DNA from: JAZNLR01 sp045579195
Lineage (GTDB): Bacteria > Bacillota > Clostridia > Christensenellales > CAMQZB01
Direction of reading: 5' to 3'
Length of the DNA stretch: 14,864 nt
Assembly (NCBI GenBank): GCA_045579195.1
Contig: JAZNLR010000011.1
Coordinates: 1 to 14,864, forward strand
A program made the translations under genes and the position numbers. How positions within the stretch are numbered: position 1 is the first letter of the stretch; each line of letters opens with the position of its first letter. A model generated the notes under the pieces. It searched no databases, was not told the DNA's origin, and was given only the letters and a program-made list of their open reading frames with translations. Shown here piece after piece: positions 1 to 6,918 of this stretch.

Positions 1-650
1 TTGCCCTCCTGATCGCGAAGGTCAAGAAGCCAGCCCATATGGTTGATGCCTGCGATCAGCTCACTTCCAACCTGCACATCTTCCATTCCCAAATCATACA
101 GGAGCGTTTTCGTGCACACCTGAACGCTGTGGCAAAGGCCGACGGTGTTGACGTTCGTGTGCTTGAGCATATATCCTGTCAAGATCGCCATCGGATTGGT
201 GTAATTCAACAAAAGCGCATTGGGACAGACTTCTTCCATATCCTTTGCGAAGTCCTTCATCACTTTGATGGTGCGAAGGCCGCGGAAGATTCCGCCGATG
301 CCCAAAGTGTCGGCAATGGTCTGCTGTAAGCCGAACTTCTTCGGGATCTCAAAATCGATGACGGTGCAGGGCTCATATCCCCCGACCTGAATTGCGTTGA
401 TCACAAATCTTGCGCCCTTCAACGCGCTCTTTCTGTTTTCCACGCCCAAGAATTTTTCAATTCTCGCCTTGCCGCCGCTATACTTCTTATTGAGCAAATC
501 AACGATGACGTACGACTCCTCCAAGCGATTTTTATCGATGTCGTAAAGCGCAATTTCAAGATCTTCCGCCAAAGACGGCGTGAGCAACGTGTCCCCAAGG
601 ACGTTTTTGACAAAAATGGTGCTTCCCGCACCCAAAAAGGTGATCTTCAT
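1..650 (-). CDS. melA: Glycoside hydrolase family 4 alpha-galactosidase (MelA-like), 5' part only
   Basis: 216 codons are visible; the gene runs off the left edge, and GH4 enzymes are usually about 430-450 aa, so roughly half is present. GH4 enzymes hydrolyse glycosides by an NAD+- and Mn2+-dependent oxidation/elimination route in the cytoplasm. Seen: an N-terminal Rossmann loop GAGST (residues 7-11), the NYTNPM block, the motif CHSV at Cys173, and GINHM with His204. Cys and His at these places are the family metal ligands. In GH4 the CHSV version of the motif is typical of alpha-galactosidases, whereas CHEV or CNVP mark 6-phosphoglycosidases. The start is set at 650: a second ATG at 656 sits only 1 nt from the AAAGGAG ribosome binding site, while 650 lies 7 nt away. 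It is divergent from the AraC-type regulator gene, which probably controls it. Substrate specificity is inferred from the motif. Confidence 0.88.
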   Translation of the reverse strand, partial: MKITFLGAGSTIFVKNVLGDTLLTPSLAEDLEIALYDIDKNRLEESYVIVDLLNKKYSGGKARIEKFLGVENRKSALKGARFVINAIQVGGYEPCTVIDFEIPKKFGLQQTIADTLGIGGIFRGLRTIKVMKDFAKDMEEVCPNALLLNYTNPMAILTGYMLKHTNVNTVGLCHSVQVCTKTLLYDLGMEDVQVGSELIAGINHMGWLLDLRDQEG

Positions 651-687
651 CTTCATTCTCCTTTGACGTTTTTCTTCCGTCACGTTC

Positions 688-716
688 ATTGTACCACAAG
701 CTTGTTGACAAAACAA
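688..716 (-). promoter_or_regulatory. Promoter of the GH4 gene
   Basis: Reading on the minus strand there is a TG-extended -10 box TGGTACAAT (hexamer 693-688). The best -35 at 17-bp spacing is TTGTTT (716-711), a weak match. A weak -35 with a good extended -10 fits a promoter that needs an activator. The upstream element at 702-731 overlaps the -35. Confidence 0.6.
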
Positions 717-731
717 TTGTCAAATGTTGCA
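702..731. promoter_or_regulatory. Putative AraC-regulator binding element shared with the GH43 promoter
   Basis: On the minus strand the element starts TGCAACATTTGACAATTGTT and ends with TCAACAA. It contains two CAACA boxes (729-725 and 707-703), 22 bp apart start to start, about two helical turns, as expected for a direct-repeat AraC/XylS site. It matches 26 of 30 positions of 6904-6933. In both places 8 bp separate the element from the -10 box. It also covers the -35 of the regulator's own promoter, which suggests autoregulation. It additionally contains a 7-bp inverted repeat (TTGACAA at 705-711, TTGTCAA at 717-723), but that symmetry is not kept at the second site. That the AraC protein encoded next door is the binder is inference. 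Confidence 0.65.
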
Positions 732-746
732 TAAATATGGTATAAT
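717..746 (+). promoter_or_regulatory. Promoter of the AraC-family regulator gene
   Basis: TTGTCA (717-722), an 18-bp spacer, then a TG-extended consensus -10 TGGTATAAT (hexamer 741-746). A strong AAAGGAGG ribosome binding site follows at 753-760. A TTGACA at 705-710 would leave a 30-bp spacer and is rejected as the -35. Confidence 0.75.
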
Positions 747-765
747 GTTACCAAAGGAGGGGGTT

Positions 766-1521
766 ATGTACTTCGAAACTGTTCTTACTGACAATCAGTC
801 GCTTTCCGACTTCGTTCCCATCTTCTTCGGCGCGCACACTTGCGACCCCGGGCACAAGTTCGGCCCATACACACGTGAGCACTTTCTCATCCACTTCGTT
901 TTGGAGGGATGTGGAACGCTGCAGGATAAATTTGGAACGCACACCGTGAAGAAGGGTGAGATCTTCATCATCCGCCCGGACGAAATCACGGTTTATCAAG
1001 CAGACGCAAAAACGCCATGGAAGTATGTCTGGATCTACTTCTCCGGCACGCAAGCTTCTCTCTTTGACACAGACCGCTCCGTTTACCCCTGCCCCATCGA
1101 CATCCTGGAAAAGGCAGCTGCTCTTGCAAGCGACCACTGCCCTTTTGCTTTGGCGTATGCTTCCGTCTTGAGCGACCTTGCATACCGCAGTTTGCGCCGC
1201 ACGGAAGAAATGGATTCCCCCCTTGCAAAAATCAAGGCACACCTCGACTTCAACTATATGAAGGAAATCAAAGTGGAAGATGTCGCAAAGGAGTTTGGCT
1301 TCGACAGAAGCTATCTCTTCAAGCTCTTCAAACGAAATTACGGCTGCGGCATCAAGGAGTACGTTCAGTCTGTTCGAATGGATCGCGCAAAAGTCCTGTT
1401 GAAAAAGGGCTTCAACGTTTCCACCACAGCACAGATGGTGGGCTTCCAAGACGAATTTAACTTCAGCAAGGCCTTCAAAAAAAGGTTTGGCATCTCCCCG
1501 AAGGACTTTAAGAAGTCATAA
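766..1521 (+). CDS. AraC-family transcriptional regulator (cupin sensor plus AraC HTH)
   Basis: 251 aa. The N-terminal part (about residues 15-110) reads as an AraC-type cupin sugar-sensing domain (HFLIHFVLEG, KKGEIFIIRP). The C-terminal part (about 155-251) is the double helix-turn-helix DNA-binding domain, ending in the family signature VGFQDEFNFSKAFKKRFGIS followed by PKDFKKS. Length and order are typical of carbohydrate-responsive regulators such as MsmR/RafR. The start at 766 is chosen because AAAGGAGG lies 5 nt upstream; an in-frame ATG at 724 lies upstream of the -10 box and cannot be on the transcript. It is divergent from the GH4 alpha-galactosidase gene. The likely role is an activator of GH4 and of the GH43 gene at 5915-6856, based on the shared promoter element. 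The inducer is unknown. Confidence 0.93.
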   Translation: MYFETVLTDNQSLSDFVPIFFGAHTCDPGHKFGPYTREHFLIHFVLEGCGTLQDKFGTHTVKKGEIFIIRPDEITVYQADAKTPWKYVWIYFSGTQASLFDTDRSVYPCPIDILEKAAALASDHCPFALAYASVLSDLAYRSLRRTEEMDSPLAKIKAHLDFNYMKEIKVEDVAKEFGFDRSYLFKLFKRNYGCGIKEYVQSVRMDRAKVLLKKGFNVSTTAQMVGFQDEFNFSKAFKKRFGISPKDFKKS

Positions 1522-1530
1522 AATGCACAA

Positions 1531-1566
1531 AAAAAAGGATAACGAGCGATTCGTTATCCTTTTTCT
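1531..1566. terminator. Bidirectional rho-independent terminator between the regulator gene and trxB
   Basis: A 9-bp perfect stem GGATAACGA (1537-1545) / TCGTTATCC (1551-1559) with a 5-nt loop, flanked by A-runs on the left and T-runs on the right. It serves the convergent regulator gene (10 bp before the A-run) and trxB (stop at 1578). Confidence 0.92.
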
Positions 1567-1577
1567 TTTCCTTCGTT

Positions 1578-2489
1578 TTATTCGCCAAGGCTATCGATAT
1601 AAAGGCACGCATTCGTTGCGGCAATTCCTCCGTCCGCAACTGCGGTGACCACCTGGCGGACCGCTTTCGTTCTGCAATCTCCCGCAACATAAAGTCCGTC
1701 CGTTTTTGTCTTACAGGTTTCGTCCGCAATGATATATCCCGCGCCATCAAGATCGACAAGATTTGCAAATGCGCCGTTGTCGGGAATCTGCCCGATCGCG
1801 ACGAAGACAGCCGGGATCTCGTGCGTTTTCACTGTGCCGTCCGCATCACGGAACTCAATGGCACGAAGCTCGTCTTCACCGAGGAAATCAGTGACCGAGG
1901 TGTTCGGGCGCCATTCCACGTTTTCCTTTGCCTTGAGCGCCTTCACGTGCGCCGCGTCCCCAAAGAATCGATCAAAGAGCGTGTAAAGATAGACCTTTTT
2001 GCAGTAACTCGACAGCAACAAAGCGTACTGCAAGGCGGTGTTTGCATCGCCGATGACGGCAACCTCCTGATCCTTATAGAACGGGCCGTCGCAAATTGCG
2101 CAGTAATAAACGCCCTTGCCGACAAGGTCTTCCCGATCGGATTTGGTCTTGAGGTGCTTATGCTTGACGCCGGCCGCAATGATGACCGACTTCGCCTGAT
2201 ATTCGTTGTACTCCGTGGTGACGGTGAACACGTCTTCCTTGGTGATTCCAACCACCTTCTCGATCTCAAGGTCAGCCCCGAGGTCCATGATCTGGTTGAA
2301 GAGATTGTCGGCAAACTCCTCTCCGCTGATCGCCTTGATGGAGGGGTAGTTTTCCAATCGCGGAGAGGTTGCAATTTGCCCGCCTAAGCTCTCGCTTTCC
2401 AGAACGAGAACGGATTTATTGTTCCTTAACGCATAGAGCGCGGAGGTCATCCCTGCCGCGCCTGCGCCGATTACGATTATGTCATACAT
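1578..2489 (-). CDS. trxB: Thioredoxin reductase-like FAD flavoprotein (atypical pyridine nucleotide site)
   Basis: 303 aa, the normal length for low-Mr thioredoxin reductases. Seen: FAD-binding GAGAAG (8-13), redox-active disulfide CAICDG (Cys130/Cys133) inside the nucleotide domain, a degenerate second Rossmann motif GDANTA (147-152), and the C-terminal FAD motif GLYVAGDC (265-272). The HRRxxxR segment that normally binds the NADPH 2'-phosphate is replaced by YTLFDRFFG near 169-177, and the second glycine of GxGxxA is Ala. The electron donor may therefore be NADH or a ferredoxin/flavodoxin-type carrier rather than NADPH; this is inference. The start codon overlaps the nrdD stop by one base (TGATG), so the two are translationally coupled. 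The likely substrate is the redoxin domain fused to NrdD, and possibly other redoxins. Confidence 0.9.
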   Translation of the reverse strand: MYDIIVIGAGAAGMTSALYALRNNKSVLVLESESLGGQIATSPRLENYPSIKAISGEEFADNLFNQIMDLGADLEIEKVVGITKEDVFTVTTEYNEYQAKSVIIAAGVKHKHLKTKSDREDLVGKGVYYCAICDGPFYKDQEVAVIGDANTALQYALLLSSYCKKVYLYTLFDRFFGDAAHVKALKAKENVEWRPNTSVTDFLGEDELRAIEFRDADGTVKTHEIPAVFVAIGQIPDNGAFANLVDLDGAGYIIADETCKTKTDGLYVAGDCRTKAVRQVVTAVADGGIAATNACLYIDSLGE

Positions 2490-4858
2490 CAGTTTCTGCT
2501 CTCAATATACTTTCTGATTTCGCTTGCGTTGTCATAGACGTCATATCCGTTGCCGTTCGGGATGAGAAGCGTGGGTGCTTTCTTCACGCCGAGGCGGATT
2601 GTGAGGTCCTTATTCTCCTCTGCGTCGATCACGGTGTACTTTACGCCGGCCTTGTCAAGCATCATCTTGCTGGTCTTGCAGTTGGGGCAAGCGCTTCTCG
2701 TGAAGAGAACGGGGCCGTCCAACTCTGCAGCAGAGCAAGTGCACTTCTTCTCCTCTTCGGGAGCGCCGTTCTTGGGCTGGAACTTCGAGGTTTCGATGTT
2801 GTACTCCTTGCGGTCGTCAAACTCTTTTCTCTTTCCGTCGTTCCAGTTCTGAATCGGGCGATAGTATCCGGTGATGCGGCTGTAAACTTCGGTCTTCTTT
2901 CCACACTCGGGACACTCGTAAACTTCGCCTGCGATGTATCCGTGGTCGGAGCACACGGAGTACGTCGGGGACATCGTGTAATACGGCAACTTATAGTTCT
3001 CAGCGATCTTGCGAACGAGGCTTGCCGCCGCCTTCCAATCGGGCAACTTCTGGCCAAGGAATGCGTGGAAGACCGTTCCGGACGTGTAAAGGGTCTGCAA
3101 CTCGTCCTGAATGTCGAGCGCGGAGAAAATGTCGTCCGTGTATCCAACCGGCAAGTGCGAGCTGTTGGTGTAATACGGAGCGTTGTCGTTGTCAGACGCG
3201 GTGATGATGTCGGGATATCTCTTTCTGTCATGCTTTGCAAGGCGGAAGGAGGTGGACTCTGCCGGGGTTGCTTCGAGGTTGTAAAGGTCGCCGTAAAGCT
3301 CCTGGTAGTCAGACAACTTGTTTCTCATGAAGTTGAGAACGTCTTTGGTGAAGCTCTGAGCCTCTGCGCTGGTGAGATCTTTTCCGATCCACTTTGCGTT
3401 CAAGCAAGCTTCGTTCATGCCCACAAGACCGATGGTGGAGAAGTGGTTGTTGAACGTTCCCAAGTATCTCTTCGTGTAAGGATAAAGGCCTGCATCCAAC
3501 AGTTTCGTGACGGTGTCTCTCTTTACCTTCAAGGATCGTGCAGAGATGTCCATCATGTGTTTCAAGCGATCGTAGAACTCAGCCTCGTTCTTGGAGAGGT
3601 ACGCAATTCTCGGCATATTGATGGTGACAACGCCGATCGAGCCGGTGCTTTCGCCGCTTCCGAAGAAGCCACCCGATTTCTTGCGGAGCTCACGGAGATC
3701 AAGGCGCAAACGGCAGCACATCGAACGAACGTCAGACGGCTCCATATCGCTGTTGATATAGTTGGAGAAGTACGGCGTGCCATACTTTGCAGTCATCTCG
3801 AAGAGAAGCTTGTTGTTCTCGGTTTCGGACCAGTCAAAGTCGGACGTGATGGAGTAAGTCGGGATGGGGTACTGGAAGCCACGGCCATTTGCGTCACCCT
3901 CGATCATGATCTCGATGAACGCCTTGTTGACCATTGCCATCTCTTCCACGCAGTCCTTATACTTGAAGTCCATCTCCTTTCCGCCAACGATCGCATTCAT
4001 CTCCGCCAAGTCATTGGGAACGACCCAGTCAAGGGTGATGTTCGTGAACGGAGACTGCGTTCCCCATCTGCTGGGCGTGTTGACGCCGTAGATGAAGGAC
4101 TGGATGCACTGCTTTACTTCTTTATAGGAAAGGTTGTCGACCTTAACGAACGGAGCAAGATAGGTGTCGAAGGAAGAGAATGCCTGCGCGCCGGCCCACT
4201 CGTTCTGCATGATGCCAAGGAAGTTGACCATCTGGTTGCAGAGGGTGGAGAGGTGACCTGCCGGGGAAGACGTGATCTTGCCGGGGATGCCGCCAAGGCC
4301 TTCCTTGATGAGCTGACGGAGAGACCATCCAGCGCAATATCCGGTGAGCATGGAGAGGTCGTGAATGTGGATGTCCGCATTTCTGTGAGCATCGCCGATC
4401 TCGTCGTCATAAACCTCGCTGAGCCAGTAATTCGCGGTGACCGCGCCACTGTTGGAAAGGATGAGTCCGCCCACGGAGTACGTCACGGTGGAGTTCTCCT
4501 TTACGCGCCAGTCTGCAACCTTGAGGTAATCATCGACAACTTTTTTATAGTCAACGATGGTCTCCTTGATATTACGGACTTTTTCACGCTGCTTGCGGTA
4601 GAGAATGTAGCTCTTTGCAATGTCAACGTATCCCGCCTGAATGAGAACGACTTCGGCGCTGTCCTGAATGTCCTCAACGTTTACGACGTTGTCCTTGATC
4701 TTTTTCGCAAAATCTGCAGAAACACGCAAAGCAAGCATGTTCAAAATGTCAGCGGTATAATCCACTTTTTTTGCGTTGAATGCCTTCGAAAGCGCCGTGG
4801 TGATCTTCGACATATCGAAATCAACCAACTTTCCGTCTCTCTTTCTTACCTGAAACAT
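2489..4858 (-). CDS. nrdD: Anaerobic (class III) ribonucleoside-triphosphate reductase with fused C-terminal redoxin domain
   Basis: 789 aa. It makes dNTPs from NTPs by glycyl-radical chemistry under anoxia. Domains: N-terminal ATP-cone (about 1-90, RKRDGK); 10-stranded barrel with GYCAGW (Cys175) and CCRLRLD (Cys381/382), equivalent to the cysteine pair of E. coli NrdD; a zinc site formed by Cys636, probably His639, and the CPEC pair Cys649/Cys652; the glycyl radical loop RITGYYRP (Gly664). An added domain (about 712-789) has CPNC (Cys724/Cys727) and a cis-proline motif KAPTLL, the features of a glutaredoxin/NrdH-type redoxin. This extra domain is absent from E. coli NrdD. A GGAGG site 7 nt upstream sets the start. 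The radical-activating enzyme NrdG is not encoded in this window. Transcription is probably repressed by NrdR through two boxes upstream. Confidence 0.97.
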   Translation of the reverse strand: MFQVRKRDGKLVDFDMSKITTALSKAFNAKKVDYTADILNMLALRVSADFAKKIKDNVVNVEDIQDSAEVVLIQAGYVDIAKSYILYRKQREKVRNIKETIVDYKKVVDDYLKVADWRVKENSTVTYSVGGLILSNSGAVTANYWLSEVYDDEIGDAHRNADIHIHDLSMLTGYCAGWSLRQLIKEGLGGIPGKITSSPAGHLSTLCNQMVNFLGIMQNEWAGAQAFSSFDTYLAPFVKVDNLSYKEVKQCIQSFIYGVNTPSRWGTQSPFTNITLDWVVPNDLAEMNAIVGGKEMDFKYKDCVEEMAMVNKAFIEIMIEGDANGRGFQYPIPTYSITSDFDWSETENNKLLFEMTAKYGTPYFSNYINSDMEPSDVRSMCCRLRLDLRELRKKSGGFFGSGESTGSIGVVTINMPRIAYLSKNEAEFYDRLKHMMDISARSLKVKRDTVTKLLDAGLYPYTKRYLGTFNNHFSTIGLVGMNEACLNAKWIGKDLTSAEAQSFTKDVLNFMRNKLSDYQELYGDLYNLEATPAESTSFRLAKHDRKRYPDIITASDNDNAPYYTNSSHLPVGYTDDIFSALDIQDELQTLYTSGTVFHAFLGQKLPDWKAAASLVRKIAENYKLPYYTMSPTYSVCSDHGYIAGEVYECPECGKKTEVYSRITGYYRPIQNWNDGKRKEFDDRKEYNIETSKFQPKNGAPEEEKKCTCSAAELDGPVLFTRSACPNCKTSKMMLDKAGVKYTVIDAEENKDLTIRLGVKKAPTLLIPNGNGYDVYDNASEIRKYIESRN

Positions 4859-4922
4859 CTTCTTTCCTCCGTATGATATTTGTTTTCTTTCTTTTTCTTC
4901 TCGATTTGATGTGAGCGTTATT

Positions 4923-4951
4923 ACTATACTACATCATGTGGCGTTTGTCAA
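4923..4951 (-). promoter_or_regulatory. Promoter of the nrdD-trxB operon
   Basis: On the minus strand there is a perfect -35 TTGACA (4951-4946), a 17-bp spacer and -10 TATAGT (4928-4923). Transcription would start near 4916, giving a leader of about 58 nt before nrdD. Confidence 0.85.
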
Positions 4952-4957
4952 CGCTTT

Positions 4958-4973
4958 TTTCTATATTTTGTTA
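4958..4973. promoter_or_regulatory. NrdR box, promoter-proximal (imperfect)
   Basis: CTATATTTTGTT (4961-4972) matches about 10 of the 12 core positions of the NrdR consensus CWATATATWGTG. Its centre lies 32 bp from the centre of the perfect box at 4990-5005. That is the spacing (three helical turns) known for paired NrdR sites, which supports a weak sequence match. Confidence 0.65.
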
Positions 4974-4989
4974 AGATTTTTTTCATAAA

Positions 4990-5005
4990 CCACAATATAT
5001 TGTGT
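4990..5005. promoter_or_regulatory. NrdR box, distal (perfect palindrome)
   Basis: CACAATATATTGTG (4991-5004) is a perfect 14-bp palindrome and agrees fully with the NrdR box core. NrdR is the ATP-cone repressor of ribonucleotide reductase genes. The site lies upstream of the nrdD promoter at about -74 to -89, and the paired box lies at about -42 to -57. Confidence 0.88.
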
Positions 5006-5091
5006 TTCAATGCAAACAAATCGATTTTTATGCAAAACGTGGGCTTTTCTCTTTTTTCTCGCGTTTTTCTCATTGTTTTTTCTTCTTTTAT

Positions 5092-5099
5092 GCTATAAT
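5092..5099 (+). promoter_or_regulatory. Extended -10 box of the SGNH hydrolase gene
   Basis: TGCTATAAT (TG at 5091-5092, hexamer 5094-5099) is an extended consensus -10. The nearest -35-like sequence, TTGTTT (5073-5078), gives only a 15-bp spacer, so the extended box probably carries most of the activity. The pyrimidine-rich stretch 5044-5090 shows nothing else. Confidence 0.55.
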
Positions 5100-5132
5100 A
5101 TGAAAAAGAAACGAAAAAAAAGGAGCCTCTTT

Positions 5133-5861
5133 ATGCGAATTTCTGAAAAAATCAATCTCGACGGCCCGGGCTTAATTGCTGAAGGTCCCATCACCATCGT
5201 CGCATTCGGCGACAGCGTCACCCACGGCTGGCTCCGCGATTCTCTTGATTATGAATCGGCTTATTGGAACCGCCTGCGCAAGAAGATCCTCGCCATCCGT
5301 GATTACGTTCCCGTCAACGTCATCAACGCGGGCATCGGCGGAATTACCGCAAAAGGCTCTCTCCCCCGCCTTGAAAAGCAAGTTCTCTGCCACAACCCCG
5401 ACCTCATCATCGTGTGCTTCGGCTTAAATGACGTCAACGGGACGGTGGAAGATTACCGTGCGGCGCTTTCGGAAATCTTTGAGAAGTGCAAGGCAACGGG
5501 TGCAGAGGTCATCTTCCTCACCCCGAATATGCTCAACACGCACGTCGCAAAGGATACCGCGGAAAACCTTCTTGGCTATGCCGCAGTCACGGCGGGCTTC
5601 CAGAACAGCGGCAAGATGGATCTCTTTATGGATGCGGCAAGAGAAGTCGCAAAAGAAGCAGGCGTTCCCGTTGCGGATTGTTACGCCATTTGGAAAGAAC
5701 GTTCCAAGACGGAGGATGTCACGATGCTTCTTGCAAACCGCATCAACCACCCGAACGCAGAGCTCCACGAGCTTTTTGCAGAAGAAATTTTCAAACTTCT
5801 CTTCCAAGATGTGAAAGCAAACGAAACTTCCGCCGCGGATTCGATGTTCCGCAAAGAATGA
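5133..5861 (+). CDS. SGNH/GDSL-family hydrolase (probable carbohydrate or lipid esterase)
   Basis: 242 aa, cytoplasmic (no signal peptide from this start). SGNH blocks in order: block I FGDSVTHG with nucleophile Ser28; block II NAGIGG with oxyanion-hole Gly67; block III GLND with Asn99; block V INHPN with His206. The Asp normally three residues before the catalytic His (DxxH) is Arg here (NRINH), so the enzyme may work with a Ser-His dyad or use another acid. The start at 5133 follows AAGGAG at 8-nt spacing; an upstream in-frame ATG at 5010 would add a 41-residue hydrophobic stretch but lies upstream of the -10 box. Its neighbours are glycosidase genes, so deacetylation of plant oligosaccharides is a reasonable guess, but the substrate cannot be read from the sequence. 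Confidence 0.88.
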   Translation: MRISEKINLDGPGLIAEGPITIVAFGDSVTHGWLRDSLDYESAYWNRLRKKILAIRDYVPVNVINAGIGGITAKGSLPRLEKQVLCHNPDLIIVCFGLNDVNGTVEDYRAALSEIFEKCKATGAEVIFLTPNMLNTHVAKDTAENLLGYAAVTAGFQNSGKMDLFMDAAREVAKEAGVPVADCYAIWKERSKTEDVTMLLANRINHPNAELHELFAEEIFKLLFQDVKANETSAADSMFRKE

Positions 5862-5868
5862 CAAAATG

Positions 5869-5900
5869 AAAGGCTAACGAAACCGTTAGCCTTTTTCTTT
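5869..5900. terminator. Bidirectional terminator between the SGNH hydrolase and GH43 genes
   Basis: An 8-bp stem GGCTAACG (5872-5879) / CGTTAGCC (5884-5891) with loop AAAC, flanked by A3 on the left and TTTTTCTTTTC on the right. It lies between convergent genes. It is nearly identical to the hairpin at 7015-7034. Confidence 0.92.
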
Positions 5901-5914
5901 TCTATTCACTTTCC

Positions 5915-6856
5915 TTAACCAAGGAGGTAAAGGTTCCCATTTTTCTCCTGGATCTTGATGAAGATGGGTTTTTCCTTTCGCTCCCCAACCGGACTGTTTG
6001 GGGAATGAATGGAAAGGTATTTGCTCCCGTTCAGCGCCGTAAAGATCATGCCGTGACCGCCGTCAAACTCTCTTCCCCTCTTTGAATACAGAAGTTCTCG
6101 ATCATGCGTCCACTCGCCGTCCATCTTACCATTTTGGGAGCGTGCAATCGCAACGCAGTACCCCGCGGCGTTGAAATTGGACCACAGCATTAAGAGTTCT
6201 CCATTTTTACAGCGATACAACCAACAACCATCCGTAATGCTCGCAACCTCCCAAAGCGGTTCGTTCGCACGGAAAAGCTCGATGGGTTCACTGATCATTT
6301 CTGACAGATCCATTGAGAGCTTTGCTGCCATCATCCCGCCGATTTGATCGGGAGCTCCAATCCACTCTCGTACAAAAACCATCCAGGGCTGGCCTTCTTC
6401 GTCAACGTACAGCGTGCCATCAATGGTGTGATAGCCCAAGTGTTTGTTGATCTGTCCGTTTGAAATCTCTCGGAACGGACCTTCCGGAGATTCCGAGCGA
6501 AGGACAGTGCATCCTCGCAACTGCGTTGTCTTCGAACGATACGTCGTGAACATATAATACGCCCCTTTGTAGGCATGCACCTCAGGCGCCCAATAATCAC
6601 CGGCCGCATCTGAAGGGATCTCGACGACACATCCGAGGTTTTCCCATTCGCCGGCTAAATCTTTGGACGTGTTCTTATAACAAACCCATCCCGTTCCATA
6701 CATATAATAAGTTTTTCCAACGACCAGAACACACGGGTCTCGAAGGGTCTCCACCGTGCTTTCAATAAAGTCTGCACCCTTGTCAACACACGCCGTTTGA
6801 AACAGACATCCGACCGACAGCAGAAGACACATCGCTTTTTTCAGGACCGATTTCAT
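5915..6856 (-). CDS. Exported GH43-type glycoside hydrolase (arabinanase/xylosidase-like)
   Basis: 313 aa. The N-terminus is Lys-rich, followed by a hydrophobic stretch (about 9-20) and Cys23 in FQTAC. It therefore looks exported, perhaps as a lipoprotein, although the lipobox is poor (Gln at -3). The five-bladed beta-propeller features of GH43 are present: LRDP with Asp40 (the usual catalytic base), YWAPEVH (89-94), ESPEGPF (122-128), IDGTLYVDEEG with Asp146, ITDGCWLYR (207-215), LLMLWSNF, and GGHGMIF (267-272). The general-acid position is not a clear EGP, so the catalytic acid is uncertain. Family members cleave arabinose- or xylose-containing plant polysaccharides. The start is the ATG at 6856 with GGGAG 5 nt upstream; an in-frame ATG at 6934 lies inside the promoter. 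It stands alone between terminators, and its promoter shares an element with the GH4 promoter. Confidence 0.88.
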   Translation of the reverse strand: MKSVLKKAMCLLLSVGCLFQTACVDKGADFIESTVETLRDPCVLVVGKTYYMYGTGWVCYKNTSKDLAGEWENLGCVVEIPSDAAGDYWAPEVHAYKGAYYMFTTYRSKTTQLRGCTVLRSESPEGPFREISNGQINKHLGYHTIDGTLYVDEEGQPWMVFVREWIGAPDQIGGMMAAKLSMDLSEMISEPIELFRANEPLWEVASITDGCWLYRCKNGELLMLWSNFNAAGYCVAIARSQNGKMDGEWTHDRELLYSKRGREFDGGHGMIFTALNGSKYLSIHSPNSPVGERKEKPIFIKIQEKNGNLYLLG

Positions 6857-6889
6857 CTCTTCTCCCTCAGTTTTTCTTTTGATGTTTCC

Positions 6890-6918
6890 ATTATATCTTA
6901 TCATTGTTGATATAACCA
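6890..6918 (-). promoter_or_regulatory. Promoter of the GH43 gene
   Basis: On the minus strand: -10 TATAAT (6895-6890), consensus. At 17-bp spacing the -35 region is TGGTTA (6918-6913), a poor match, as expected for an activator-dependent promoter. It overlaps the element at 6904-6933. Confidence 0.65.

Noticed and set aside
705..723. Inverted repeat TTGACAA-N5-TTGTCAA as a palindromic operator
   Set aside because: Real in sequence, but the symmetry is not kept in the second copy (6912-6930), while the direct CAACA boxes are, so a direct-repeat AraC site explains it better.
2369..4876. A very long open reading frame (835 codons) on the plus strand, antisense to nrdD and the trxB 5' end
   Set aside because: It mirrors the nrdD reading frame, has no ribosome binding site or recognisable domain, and comes from the biased codon use of nrdD. 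The minus-strand protein is unmistakable.
5010..5132. 41-residue hydrophobic N-terminal extension of the SGNH hydrolase (signal peptide)
   Set aside because: The extended -10 box and the AAGGAG site both lie downstream of that ATG, so it is not on the transcript.
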